From Candidatus Methanosphaera massiliense (GTDB taxonomy: Archaea > Methanobacteriota > Methanobacteria > Methanobacteriales > Methanobacteriaceae): a DNA stretch of 64,000 bases. The number at the start of each line of letters is the position of its first letter. Position 1 is the stretch's first letter. The stretch covers positions 188,501 through 252,500 of the forward strand of contig NZ_JARBXM010000001.1 of assembly GCF_028890305.1 (NCBI RefSeq), read 5' to 3'. The notes under the pieces were generated by a model. The model was not told the DNA's origin. It saw nothing but the letters and a program-made list of their open reading frames with translations, and made no database searches. Of this stretch, positions 19,117-27,115 are shown in pieces. A program made the position numbers and the translations under genes.

Positions 19117-19620
19117 TTAAACAATTTCTACTAATAAATCTGTAAGCTCTTCAATACTTTCTTTTACTTCATCTGAAATCACGTTAACTAAAGTCATGTC
19201 TTTTGGTTGTATTCCAATAGTGAAAAAAGTACTTCCCACTGTTTCTTCGATAAAATTTATTATAAAGGATATGGGCATAGTGTGAGTTGATAAATTAAAT
19301 GTATCAATTTGCTCCTTCTCTATTTTAATTATTGATCCCGGTGTTGTATCAAATTCTACAGCATCTATAATTATTATATGTGATGGTTTTAGTTTTCTTA
19401 TTTCTATCGTATGATTTTCAGGAGCTGTTCCTGCATTTAAGAGATAAATATTGTCTGTATTTTTATCAGTTACTTTTGTTAGTTTATCATACAATATATC
19501 TAATGTTAATGGTCCTAATCCATCATCACCTCTTAATGTATTACCTATACCTAGTATTAATAAGTTATCATAATCTTTTAGAAAATTACTTAAGTCTTCT
19601 GATGTTTGCTTGGATATTAT
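19117..19620 (-). CDS. Hydrogenase maturation protease (HycI family) with non-canonical start
   Basis: Nickel-dependent endopeptidase that trims the large subunit of a [NiFe] hydrogenase after metal insertion. The conserved N-terminal part LLILGIGNTLRGDDGLGPL, then LLNAGTAPEN, IIIIDAVEFDTTPG and STHTMP, are all present in one frame. The only canonical start codon (TTG at 19494) would remove the GxGN and GDDG catalytic region. Upstream, the frame is open to a TAA at 19621-19623. Just after that stop are two ATA codons (19615-19620), preceded by a GGGGGGTGGAT Shine-Dalgarno-like run. I propose initiation at an ATA, giving about 166 residues. Start uncertain, identity sure. Confidence 0.78.
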   Translation of the reverse strand: MISKQTSEDLSNFLKDYDNLLILGIGNTLRGDDGLGPLTLDILYDKLTKVTDKNTDNIYLLNAGTAPENHTIEIRKLKPSHIIIIDAVEFDTTPGSIIKIEKEQIDTFNLSTHTMPISFIINFIEETVGSTFFTIGIQPKDMTLVNVISDEVKESIEELTDLLVEIV

Positions 19621-20347
19621 TTAATCCACCCCCCATTACATAATTAATATTAATAATAATTTTTTCACCAGCTGTTACATCTATTTCATCTACTGGTATT
19701 AGTAGTGGTGGATTTAACATTGGTGTTGGTTCTAGTATTATATCATCAGTTATTATTGTATATGTTGTTAATTTAATTGCATTAATTTTACCACTATTAG
19801 TTGTGGTTATCTTAATATTCTTTTCTACATTTTCATTTATTAATTCTGAGAAATTAACTCGCTGATATTTTAATTCATCAGATAATGATTCGTATTTTGG
19901 AAGATTATCTTCATAATAGGTTATATGATTAATATTTGTTGATATTAACTGTACTGTTGTATATACTGCTTTAGGTATGAATATTGTTGAATCAGTGATA
20001 TATTTATGAGCATTATTAATTACAGGTACTTGTTCTTCATCAATTAATGCAGTATCTAACATTTCACAAATTATTACATCAGGTTTCTCTGTAAATACAT
20101 ACTGTGTTGCATCCGTTTCTATTAATTTAATGTTTTTATTTTCTGAGAAATTTTCTTTTGTATGTTTTAATATGAATGGATTTTGTTCTATTGCAAATAC
20201 TTTTATAGCATTATTTGATGCAAATTGCGCTAATATACCTGATCCCGTTCCTAAATCATAAACTACTCCATGTGATAATCTATTGATAGCTTTTTTAAAT
20301 GATTCTACTCTCTTATTATCATTAATTAAATCATCATAATATGTCAT
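19586..20347 (-). CDS. SAM-dependent methyltransferase (PRMT-like)
   Basis: Class I methyltransferase of 253 residues. Motif I is VYDLGTGSGILAQFA, motif post I is VFAIEQNP, and CEMLDTALIDEEQV resembles the double-Glu loop of protein arginine methyltransferases. The C-terminal half is a beta-rich domain. The substrate is unknown; an arginine target is a guess from the loop. Its last 35 bases overlap the proposed start of the hydrogenase protease, implying translational coupling. Confidence 0.78.
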   Translation of the reverse strand: MTYYDDLINDNKRVESFKKAINRLSHGVVYDLGTGSGILAQFASNNAIKVFAIEQNPFILKHTKENFSENKNIKLIETDATQYVFTEKPDVIICEMLDTALIDEEQVPVINNAHKYITDSTIFIPKAVYTTVQLISTNINHITYYEDNLPKYESLSDELKYQRVNFSELINENVEKNIKITTTNSGKINAIKLTTYTIITDDIILEPTPMLNPPLLIPVDEIDVTAGEKIIININYVMGGGLNNIQANIRRLK

Positions 20348-20520
20348 TATATAATAATTTGTTATTCATCATAATAAGATTATATTAAGTACTCTGTGTT
20401 AGAAAAAAAGCTAAGATAATGTTTTAATTAAAAAAATAGTATCAGTATACTTGGATATTGAGATATAATTGAGAACTAAAATGATTGTGGGTATATTGTG
20501 TGGGTATAAAAATAATTATT
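20348..20520. other. Intergenic region between nikR and the methyltransferase
   Basis: About 170 AT-rich bases upstream of the leftward wall/hydrogenase-protease operon. It must contain that operon's promoter; no gene or structured RNA is seen. Confidence 0.4.
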
Positions 20521-20946
20521 TTAATTCTCGTCGCTAACTTTTTCTAATTCACCAGATCCTGCACTGGTTAATTTTACGTGTTCAACTCCTTTTAATCTCA
20601 TAAGTTTTTCAGTTAAATCACGTATATATATTACGTCACCTTTTACTATAATAACTTCTAAGCAATATTTATCATTCATATGTATATGTAAACTTGCACT
20701 AATTTGCTGACGGTATTCATGTTGAATATCTGTCATAGCTTCCATTACTCCAACGTAATGATGATCATAGATTACGGTGATTACTCCTACACGTTCACCC
20801 TCCATTTGATTCATCCATTGGTATCGAAGTATATAATCTTTTAATGCATCACGTATACCTTTAGAACGGGATTGATATCCTCTATCTCTTAGAACTTCAT
20901 CAAATTCACTAAGAAGTTTATTTGGTAACGACATACTTATTCGCAT
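20521..20946 (-). CDS. nikR: Nickel-responsive transcriptional regulator
   Basis: Ribbon-helix-helix repressor of nickel uptake genes, 141 residues from the ATG at 20946 (GGAGAG upstream). The N-terminal DNA-binding arm is MRISMSLPNKLLSEFDEVL; the C-terminal ACT-like domain binds nickel. His76, His87, His89 and Cys95 fall at exactly the numbering of the E. coli square-planar site (QHEY, LHIHMNDKYC). This fits an organism with nickel hydrogenases and methyl-CoM reductase. A partial palindrome overlapping its own presumed transcription start suggests autoregulation. Confidence 0.95.
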   Translation of the reverse strand: MRISMSLPNKLLSEFDEVLRDRGYQSRSKGIRDALKDYILRYQWMNQMEGERVGVITVIYDHHYVGVMEAMTDIQHEYRQQISASLHIHMNDKYCLEVIIVKGDVIYIRDLTEKLMRLKGVEHVKLTSAGSGELEKVSDEN

Positions 20947-20961
20947 AATTATCTCTCCAAA

Positions 20962-20980
20962 GTATTCCATTGAATAATAC
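20962..20980 (-). promoter_or_regulatory. Candidate operator at the nikR transcription start
   Basis: Imperfect inverted repeat GTATTC-N4-GAATAATAC, with outer GTAT/ATAC half-sites. It lies between the presumed TATA (TTTATATAA near 21004-21012, minus strand) and the ribosome binding site. Its position fits autoregulation; no regulator has been shown. Confidence 0.35.
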
Positions 20981-21192
20981 GAATTCTAACATTATTGTTT
21001 GATTATATAAATATTAACAAAGTAAACCTTTTTTTAATAATAAAGAAAAAAATATTAAGTTTACGAAGTCAATATTATATATAATAATATAAGTATTATT
21101 CTCTTTTAATAATTTATGATAATAATATATCATTGAATTCTTAAATAGTTTAATTACTTTAAATATAATTTGAATTAGAGGTTTGGTAATTT

Positions 21193-21591
21193 ATGCTAGT
21201 AAGAGAAATAATGAATAATAATATTTACTCAATAGATTCCACAGAATCAGTAAGAGAAGCATTAAGAGTAATGTACTCATTAGGGATACAAAGATTATTT
21301 ATATTTGATAAAAAGGAAAATCCTATAGGAATTATATCATATAAAGATATTTTATTATTATTAGGTTCCGATGAAACCATGATTGATGTTGATACTGTTA
21401 AAATATATGATATAATGACTGAAAATGTCAATACAATTGATGCTGGTGCAACTATTTCTGATGCAGCTAATTTAATGTTACGTGCAGATATATCTGGATT
21501 ACTAGTAACAGAAAATAGTGAAAATGTAGGTGTTATTACTAAAACAGATATTTGTAGAATAGTAGCAATATCAGACGTCACCCCCAAATAA
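21193..21591 (+). CDS. Two-CBS-domain protein
   Basis: Small protein of 132 residues made of a tandem CBS pair (Bateman module): first VREIMNNNIYSIDSTESVRE...GIISYKDIL, second IYDIMTENVNTIDAGATISD...GVITKTDICRI. CBS pairs bind adenosine nucleotides such as AMP, ATP or SAM and usually act as sensors. No attached catalytic or DNA-binding domain is present, so the regulated target is unknown. A TTTAAATATAA-type element near 21155-21169 suggests its own promoter. Confidence 0.88.
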   Translation: MLVREIMNNNIYSIDSTESVREALRVMYSLGIQRLFIFDKKENPIGIISYKDILLLLGSDETMIDVDTVKIYDIMTENVNTIDAGATISDAANLMLRADISGLLVTENSENVGVITKTDICRIVAISDVTPK

Positions 21592-21603
21592 CTATATAAT
21601 CAA

Positions 21604-21642
21604 AGGCTCTGTAGAAAAATAAGAGATATTTCTACAAAGCCT
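21604..21642 (+). repeat. Long imperfect hairpin between the CBS gene and tRNA-Gly
   Basis: Arms AGGCTCTGTAGAAA and TTTCTACAAAGCCT pair over 14 positions with one C/A mismatch around an 11-base loop. It starts 12 bases after the CBS stop codon. It may act as a terminator, although no clear T run follows. The GGCTCTGTAGAAA ends also resemble terminal repeats of some insertion sequences; no transposase is nearby. Confidence 0.5.
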
Positions 21643-21669
21643 ACTTGGATAAACATGAAAAACAAAACA

Positions 21670-21680
21670 TTTATATATAA
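21670..21680 (+). promoter_or_regulatory. TATA box for the tRNA-Gly cluster
   Basis: TTTATATATAA, the strongest TATA match in this gap. Initiation about 25 bases downstream (near 21703) would give a leader of about 33 bases before the first tRNA-Gly. Confidence 0.6.
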
Positions 21681-21735
21681 CATAAGATAAAAATTTGTAA
21701 TAGTTGTTAGTGATTATCACTAATAATATTAAGTT

Positions 21736-21809
21736 GCAGCGATAGTCCAGGCTGGCTAAGACTCTACCCTGCCACGGTAGTGACCCGGGTTCAAATCCCG
21801 GTCGTTGCA
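21736..21809 (+). tRNA. tRNA-Gly (anticodon GCC)
   Basis: A 74-base cloverleaf. Acceptor GCAGCGA pairs with TCGTTGC (one G-T), anticodon stem CTACC/GGTAG encloses loop CTGCCAC with anticodon GCC, and T arm is CCGGG-TTCAAAT-CCCGG. The discriminator is A and CCA is not encoded. It reads GGC/GGU glycine codons. The leader carries a perfect 8+8 palindrome at 21707-21723. Confidence 0.95.
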
Positions 21810-21818
21810 CTTTAAGAT

Positions 21819-21894
<76 letters not shown>

Positions 21895-21951
21895 ACCTTT
21901 TTAACAAAACTAATTTTAAAATATTAAATTATAAAAAAATTATTATTATAT

Positions 21952-22027
<76 letters not shown>

Positions 22028-22134
22028 ACAATTAATTCTAATTTATCAAAAATCTAATTCTGAAAAACTTTAATATTATTAAAAAATTATACTATTAACT
22101 ATAGTTTTAATTAAATAATATGAGCTGATTTACA

Positions 22135-22911
22135 TTGAATGGTATAATACTTGGCGCAGGTCGAATTGGTTATAATTTAGCAAAATCAATGGTAGATACT
22201 CATGATATTATTCTAATTGATAAAGACAAAGATACTTGTAACCGGGTTAATGATTTACTAGAATGTTATGTTATACATGGAACCGGTACTAATACAAGAA
22301 TACTTGAAGAAGCCGATATAAACAAAGCAGATTTTTTTGTAGCTACTACTAGTAATGATGAAGTAAATCTTCTATCATCAGTATATGCTAAAGAAAATGG
22401 AGTCGAGATAATTGTTGCACGATTAAATGATATTGATCATACTGAAATTTTTCGAAAATTAGGTATTAGATTTGTTAACCCTGAAACAAGTGCAATGAGA
22501 TATATAGCTAGAAATATTGTAAGACCTACTGCTCAATCATTAGTATCTATTGGAAAAGGAAATGCAGAAATAATGGAGTTAAAAGTAAAAAATTCAGACA
22601 TCATTTTTATGCCAATTAAGGAGATTGAAAATAATACTAACAAATTCATTATAGTAACAATATACATAAACGATGAAGCTATAATTCCTACTCCTGATAC
22701 AGAGCTAGGTTATGATGATAGTATAGCAGTATTAGTAAAATCAGAGTATTTAGAAGAAGTTCGTCAATATTTCACAGTGGATAATGCTAATATGAATGAT
22801 ATTGAAGATATTGATGATATATCTAACATTGATGAAATTGAAGACATAGATGATGTCGATGACATAGATGATATGGATGATATGGAAATTAATGAATATA
22901 ATAATTTTTAA
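22135..22911 (+). CDS. TrkA-like potassium uptake regulator (RCK_N + RCK_C)
   Basis: Cytoplasmic NAD-binding regulatory subunit of Trk/Ktr-type K+ transport, 258 residues. The Rossmann RCK_N domain starts at once with IILGAGRIGYNLA, has the acidic IDKDKD strand end and GTGTN; an RCK_C domain follows from about residue 140. The last 45 residues are an unusual run of Asp/Glu/Ile repeats. The start is a TTG at 22135, as the only ATG nearby is followed by a stop. No TrkH channel gene is adjacent. Confidence 0.88.
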   Translation: MNGIILGAGRIGYNLAKSMVDTHDIILIDKDKDTCNRVNDLLECYVIHGTGTNTRILEEADINKADFFVATTSNDEVNLLSSVYAKENGVEIIVARLNDIDHTEIFRKLGIRFVNPETSAMRYIARNIVRPTAQSLVSIGKGNAEIMELKVKNSDIIFMPIKEIENNTNKFIIVTIYINDEAIIPTPDTELGYDDSIAVLVKSEYLEEVRQYFTVDNANMNDIEDIDDISNIDEIEDIDDVDDIDDMDDMEINEYNNF

Positions 22912-22941
22912 CAGGAAAAATAATTCAAGGGGCAATTAATT

Positions 22942-24063
22942 ATGTCTGTATCTAAAATTATTACATTATCTAATTTTTTAAGAAAAGAGGGTATGCTAGT
23001 TAGTATACGTAGTACTATAACTGCTAGTAGAATATGGGAAGAATATCATGAACTAGCAGATTATGATGAATTAAAACTAGCTATTAAATGTATTTATGTG
23101 AAAAATAAGGAAGATTCATATAAATTTGATAATATTTATGACCAATTATTTAAGAAAGTACGTCCAGAAAAAAAGAAGAACAATGAATCACAGCATATTA
23201 AAAATAATGAAATTAGTTCTTCAGAAATGCCCTCCTCCAATAATCAATTAGTTCCAGAACAAGAATCTGTAGAAAATAAGGCGCTGATTAAGGATAGAAA
23301 GAAGCAGAAAGTTGTAAATGACAAGCTTACTAATGATAGTATTGCTAGTCTTGATGAATATGATAAACGTGTCTTTGATATATGTCAAAGATTAAGTAAA
23401 AAAATAGCTAATCAAAGATCTAAACGTAAAAAAAGACATACTTCTCATAATATTAACATGCCTGCTACTATCAGATATAATTTAAAAAATGGTGGACATC
23501 TAGTTACTTTAATTCATCAAAAGCCACCTATGAGAAAAACTAAACAGATTTTTTTAAGTGATATCAGTGGTTCTTGTGAATGGATAAGTACATGGTTTTT
23601 TGCTATTTTATATGGTTGTTATAAATCATTTGATAAAATTACAGTATATGATTTTGATAATAAAATTGTTGATGTTACTCCTACTCTTGGCTCTGAGTTT
23701 AAGAATGCTCATGAGATTAACTTTGCACATCAAAAGTTAGGTGTTCGTCCCTTTGGTCAGTCAGATATGACAAATTCTTTTAAGGAATTTCTAGACCAGG
23801 CCGAGTTAAATAAGCATACTGATGTTATTTTATTAACTGATTGCCGCGACTGGAATGGTAAACGGGAAAATGGTGTTTTAGAAAGTGCAGAGGTTTTACA
23901 CCAGATTGTTATTAAATCTAGGAAGGTAATTATTTTAAATCCTGAGAAGAAGATTAGGTGGAATACTCCTACTAGTTGTGTCAGTGAATATGAAAAGGCT
24001 GGTGCTGTTGTTTATGAGGCTGGTACTTTAAATCAATTTGCTGATGTTATTAGTCAACTATAA
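22942..24063 (+). CDS. VWA/CoxE-like domain protein, paralogue 1
   Basis: Protein of 373 residues with an N-terminal domain of about 65 residues (KIITLSNFLRKEGMLVSIRS), a charged low-complexity linker (about 66-135) and a C-terminal CoxE-type von Willebrand A domain. The metal site is visible as DISGSCEW, QSDMT and LLTDCRDW. CoxE-like VWA proteins usually work with a MoxR-type AAA+ ATPase as a metal-insertion or chaperone pair; no such ATPase is adjacent. It is followed 58 bases later by a paralogue of identical length. Confidence 0.82.
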   Translation: MSVSKIITLSNFLRKEGMLVSIRSTITASRIWEEYHELADYDELKLAIKCIYVKNKEDSYKFDNIYDQLFKKVRPEKKKNNESQHIKNNEISSSEMPSSNNQLVPEQESVENKALIKDRKKQKVVNDKLTNDSIASLDEYDKRVFDICQRLSKKIANQRSKRKKRHTSHNINMPATIRYNLKNGGHLVTLIHQKPPMRKTKQIFLSDISGSCEWISTWFFAILYGCYKSFDKITVYDFDNKIVDVTPTLGSEFKNAHEINFAHQKLGVRPFGQSDMTNSFKEFLDQAELNKHTDVILLTDCRDWNGKRENGVLESAEVLHQIVIKSRKVIILNPEKKIRWNTPTSCVSEYEKAGAVVYEAGTLNQFADVISQL

Positions 24064-24121
24064 ATAAGAAAAAACAAGTATTATATTAATACATATAAAT
24101 GTATTCATATAGGAGATTTTA

Positions 24122-25243
24122 ATGGTCAATGAAAAAATTTTAACTTTATCATACTTTTTACGAGAAAGTGGTATGAATGTCAGTATACGTAGTACTATCC
24201 TAGCATCAGATATATGGAATCAATTTTACGGTCAATTTGATTCTGATGAATTGAAGTATGCTCTTAAATGTGTGTATGTTAAAAGTAAAGATGATCTTGC
24301 TAGATATGAACGTGCATATAATTACGTTTTTGTATATAATAAGAAAATCGAGAGCAATAATCATGACCAAGATCATATAGACATAAAATCTAAGAAAAAC
24401 CATGATGATTCTAGTAGTGAGAAGAATAAAAAACCTGTTAAAGATACTACACGGGAAACTATTATTCGTAGAAGATTGAAAATGAAAGAGAATGTTGATG
24501 AGTCTATACTTGATGATGAATTTATTTCTCTTGACAATATTGATTACAGAGTATTTGATGTATGTCATGATTTTAGTAAGAAGGTGGCTAATCGTAGGTC
24601 TATAAGAAAGAAACGACATAAGACTAAAGGAGTTCATATTCCTCATACTATTCGTAAAAATCTTAAGAATGGTGGTCATCTTATAAACTTAGTTCACCAG
24701 CATCCTCCAATGCATAAATCCAGACATGTATTTCTATGTGACATTAGTGGTTCCTGTGAATGGGCAGCCACATGGTTTTTTTCATTATTAACTGGTTGTT
24801 ATAGGACTTTTGATAAGATGTCCTTATATGATTTTGATAATAGGATTATTGATGTTACACATGCTCTTAAGTCAGATTATAAGAATTCCTATCAGGTGAA
24901 TGTAGGTCTTCAATCTCTGGGTTTAAGACCAAGAGGTCATTCTGATATGACTAAGGCTTTTAATGAGTTTCTTAAGGATGCTAATTTAAATAAGCATACT
25001 GATGTTATTTTATTAACTGACTGCCGTGACTGGACTGGTAAACGTAAGAATGGTGTTTTAGAGAGTGCTACTGTACTGCATAGAATTGTTATTAAATCTA
25101 GAAAGGTAATTATTTTAAATCCTGAGAAGAAGATTAGATGGAATACTCCTACTAGCTGTGTTAAAGATTATCAGGAAGCTGGAGCTACTGTTTATCAGAC
25201 TAGTACTTTAAGAGAATTTTCTGATGTTATTGAAAAAATATAA
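24122..25243 (+). CDS. VWA/CoxE-like domain protein, paralogue 2
   Basis: Tandem paralogue of the preceding gene, also 373 residues, with the same layout: N-terminal domain (KILTLSYFLRESGMNVSIRS), divergent charged linker, and VWA domain with DISGSCEWA, HSDMT and LLTDCRDW. The VWA C-termini are nearly identical at DNA level in two blocks, while the linkers share little. It has its own AGGAG ribosome binding site. Function unknown; the pair may form a heteromer. Confidence 0.82.
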   Translation: MVNEKILTLSYFLRESGMNVSIRSTILASDIWNQFYGQFDSDELKYALKCVYVKSKDDLARYERAYNYVFVYNKKIESNNHDQDHIDIKSKKNHDDSSSEKNKKPVKDTTRETIIRRRLKMKENVDESILDDEFISLDNIDYRVFDVCHDFSKKVANRRSIRKKRHKTKGVHIPHTIRKNLKNGGHLINLVHQHPPMHKSRHVFLCDISGSCEWAATWFFSLLTGCYRTFDKMSLYDFDNRIIDVTHALKSDYKNSYQVNVGLQSLGLRPRGHSDMTKAFNEFLKDANLNKHTDVILLTDCRDWTGKRKNGVLESATVLHRIVIKSRKVIILNPEKKIRWNTPTSCVKDYQEAGATVYQTSTLREFSDVIEKI

Positions 25244-25289
25244 AAAATAGTGTTGGGGTTTATTATATGATTTATTTGATTATTTTTTT

Positions 25290-26801
25290 TTAAATTCCTA
25301 ATAAATTGTATATGAATGACATGTCAACATTATTTGCGAATAAGTCACCTAGTTGATTGTAGTTTACTCTTTTTGATTCCTTAAATTCATCCTTTGATGT
25401 GATACCTAATGGCTCTAATCCTTTATTTATTCTTAGCTGGTCTGTGAAGTTTCGTCTAAATTCAAAGTTATGGAATATACCATGGAAGTAAGTTCCGCAT
25501 ATATTGTTTTTTATAGCTCCATCAAATTGACCTGTTTTATCATTACCGTTTCCTTTTTCTACTTTTATGAATGGTTTTGCATCGTTTAGTATTGTTATTC
25601 CTTCGTGTAGTTCATATCCGTTTACTACTGTTCCTTTTTTGAATCCTAGTGAACTATCGTTTATTATTGTTCCTCTACTTTGTTCTACTACTTTATTTAT
25701 TTGTCCGAATTCTGTTTTTATATCTAGTAATCCCAATCCATCAACTGACCCATATTTTGATTCTGAGCAGTTTTTATCTATGATTTTCTTGGATAGCATT
25801 TGATATCCACCACATATTCCGAAGACTGGTATTTCTTTTGATACTTCTTCTATGTAGTCGAATGCTCCTGATTTTTTTAGTTCTACTATGTCATTTACTG
25901 TGTTTCTTGTTCCTGGTATGATTAGAGCATCTAAGTTGTCGAATTTATCGTAGATATCTACTAGTTTTATTCCTATATCTTGTTCGTAGTCCAGTGGGTC
26001 TATGTCTGTGAAGTTGGATATTCTTGGAAGTCTTAGTGTTCCTATGTTTATTTTCTCATTTTCACTGAAGTGGTGTGTTGATAGTGATGCTGAGTCTTCT
26101 TCTGGTAGATTTAGTGTTTCATCATATGGTATTATCCCTATTATTGGTATATTGGTCAGTTCTTCTACTTTTTTTATTCCGGAGTCTAGTACTTCTGCGT
26201 TTCCTCTGAATTTATTGATAATTACTGCTTTGATTCTTTTTCTGTCTTCCTCAGGTATTAAGAAGTATGTTCCTACAATTGATGCAAATACTCCTCCCTG
26301 ATCTATGTCTGCTACTAGTATTACGTCTGCATCTGTCATTCTTGCTATGAGCATGTTTGCCAGGTCTTTATCATACATATTTATTTCTGCTGGTGAACCT
26401 GCTCCTTCTATTATGGTTATATCATAGTCCTCTTTTAGGTATTCTAATGATTCTTTTATTGCTTTGATTGCTGGTTGTCTGAAATTGTTTTGGTATTCAT
26501 CAAATTGCATGTTTCCTGCGGGTTTTCCTTGGACTATTACTTGTGATGTGAAGTCTTCTTTTGGTTTTAGAAGTATTGGGTTCATATTACAGTTTGGTTC
26601 TATATCTGCTGCTTCTGCTTGCATTACCTGTGCTATGGACATTTCGTCATTATCTATTGTAGTATAAGAGTTTAAAGACATATTTTGTGATTTGAAAGGT
26701 GTTACTCTGTAACCTTTTCGTGATAGTAGATTACATAACGCGGCCACAGTTAGGGTTTTACCTGCATTTGATGATGTTCCTTGAAACATTAGGTATTTCA
26801 T
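25290..26801 (-). CDS. cobQ: Cobyric acid synthase
   Basis: Glutamine-dependent amidase that converts cobyrinic acid a,c-diamide (adenosylated) to cobyric acid; about 503 residues. The N-terminal dethiobiotin-synthetase-like domain has the P-loop QGTSSNAGKT and a following QNMSLNS; the C-terminal class I amidotransferase domain has FGICGGYQML with the nucleophilic Cys and FHGIFHN near the end. The ATG at 26801 is preceded by GAGGA; an in-frame ATG at 26816 would add five basic residues. It is convergent with the VWA genes. Confidence 0.95.
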   Translation of the reverse strand: MKYLMFQGTSSNAGKTLTVAALCNLLSRKGYRVTPFKSQNMSLNSYTTIDNDEMSIAQVMQAEAADIEPNCNMNPILLKPKEDFTSQVIVQGKPAGNMQFDEYQNNFRQPAIKAIKESLEYLKEDYDITIIEGAGSPAEINMYDKDLANMLIARMTDADVILVADIDQGGVFASIVGTYFLIPEEDRKRIKAVIINKFRGNAEVLDSGIKKVEELTNIPIIGIIPYDETLNLPEEDSASLSTHHFSENEKINIGTLRLPRISNFTDIDPLDYEQDIGIKLVDIYDKFDNLDALIIPGTRNTVNDIVELKKSGAFDYIEEVSKEIPVFGICGGYQMLSKKIIDKNCSESKYGSVDGLGLLDIKTEFGQINKVVEQSRGTIINDSSLGFKKGTVVNGYELHEGITILNDAKPFIKVEKGNGNDKTGQFDGAIKNNICGTYFHGIFHNFEFRRNFTDQLRINKGLEPLGITSKDEFKESKRVNYNQLGDLFANNVDMSFIYNLLGI

Positions 26802-27115
26802 TCTTCTATTCCTCATTTATTTTTTGTTTAGTGATACTATTTTTGTAATGTTGTTTGATTTAATACTATGGTAAATTTTAAAATTTATTAATTATTCTGT
26901 AACTTTTTTTTGATAATGTTAAATTTTTTAGTGTCATTGTCTTTAAAAAAAAAGGTACATTTTAAATACCTTAGGTTACTTAAATATATATGAATAATTT
27001 AAATAATAGAACATAATATTATAGTATAGAAGAAAAAATAATTCTAACAAAAATAATATAAAAAAAAATCTAAAAAATCATATGAAAAAAATTAATTCCG
27101 AAGGAGGATTAATTA
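26802..27115. other. Divergent promoter region between cobQ and lonB
   Basis: About 310 AT-rich bases with no gene. On the lonB side it holds a TATA run (ACTTAAATATATA, about 26979-26991), giving a leader of roughly 100 bases, and an inverted repeat AAGGTA-N9-TACCTT at 26952-26972 just upstream of the TATA. The Shine-Dalgarno AAGGAGGATT is at 27101-27110. Confidence 0.5.
26952..26972 (+). promoter_or_regulatory. Inverted repeat upstream of the lonB TATA box
   Basis: AAGGTA and TACCTT arms separated by 9 bases, ending about 7 bases before the TATA run. The position fits an activator or repressor site; the bound factor is unknown. Confidence 0.35.

Noticed and set aside
20521-20970. A longer NikR start adding eight residues.
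   Set aside because: The ATG at 20946 has GGAGAG upstream and puts His76, His87, His89 and Cys95 at the standard positions.
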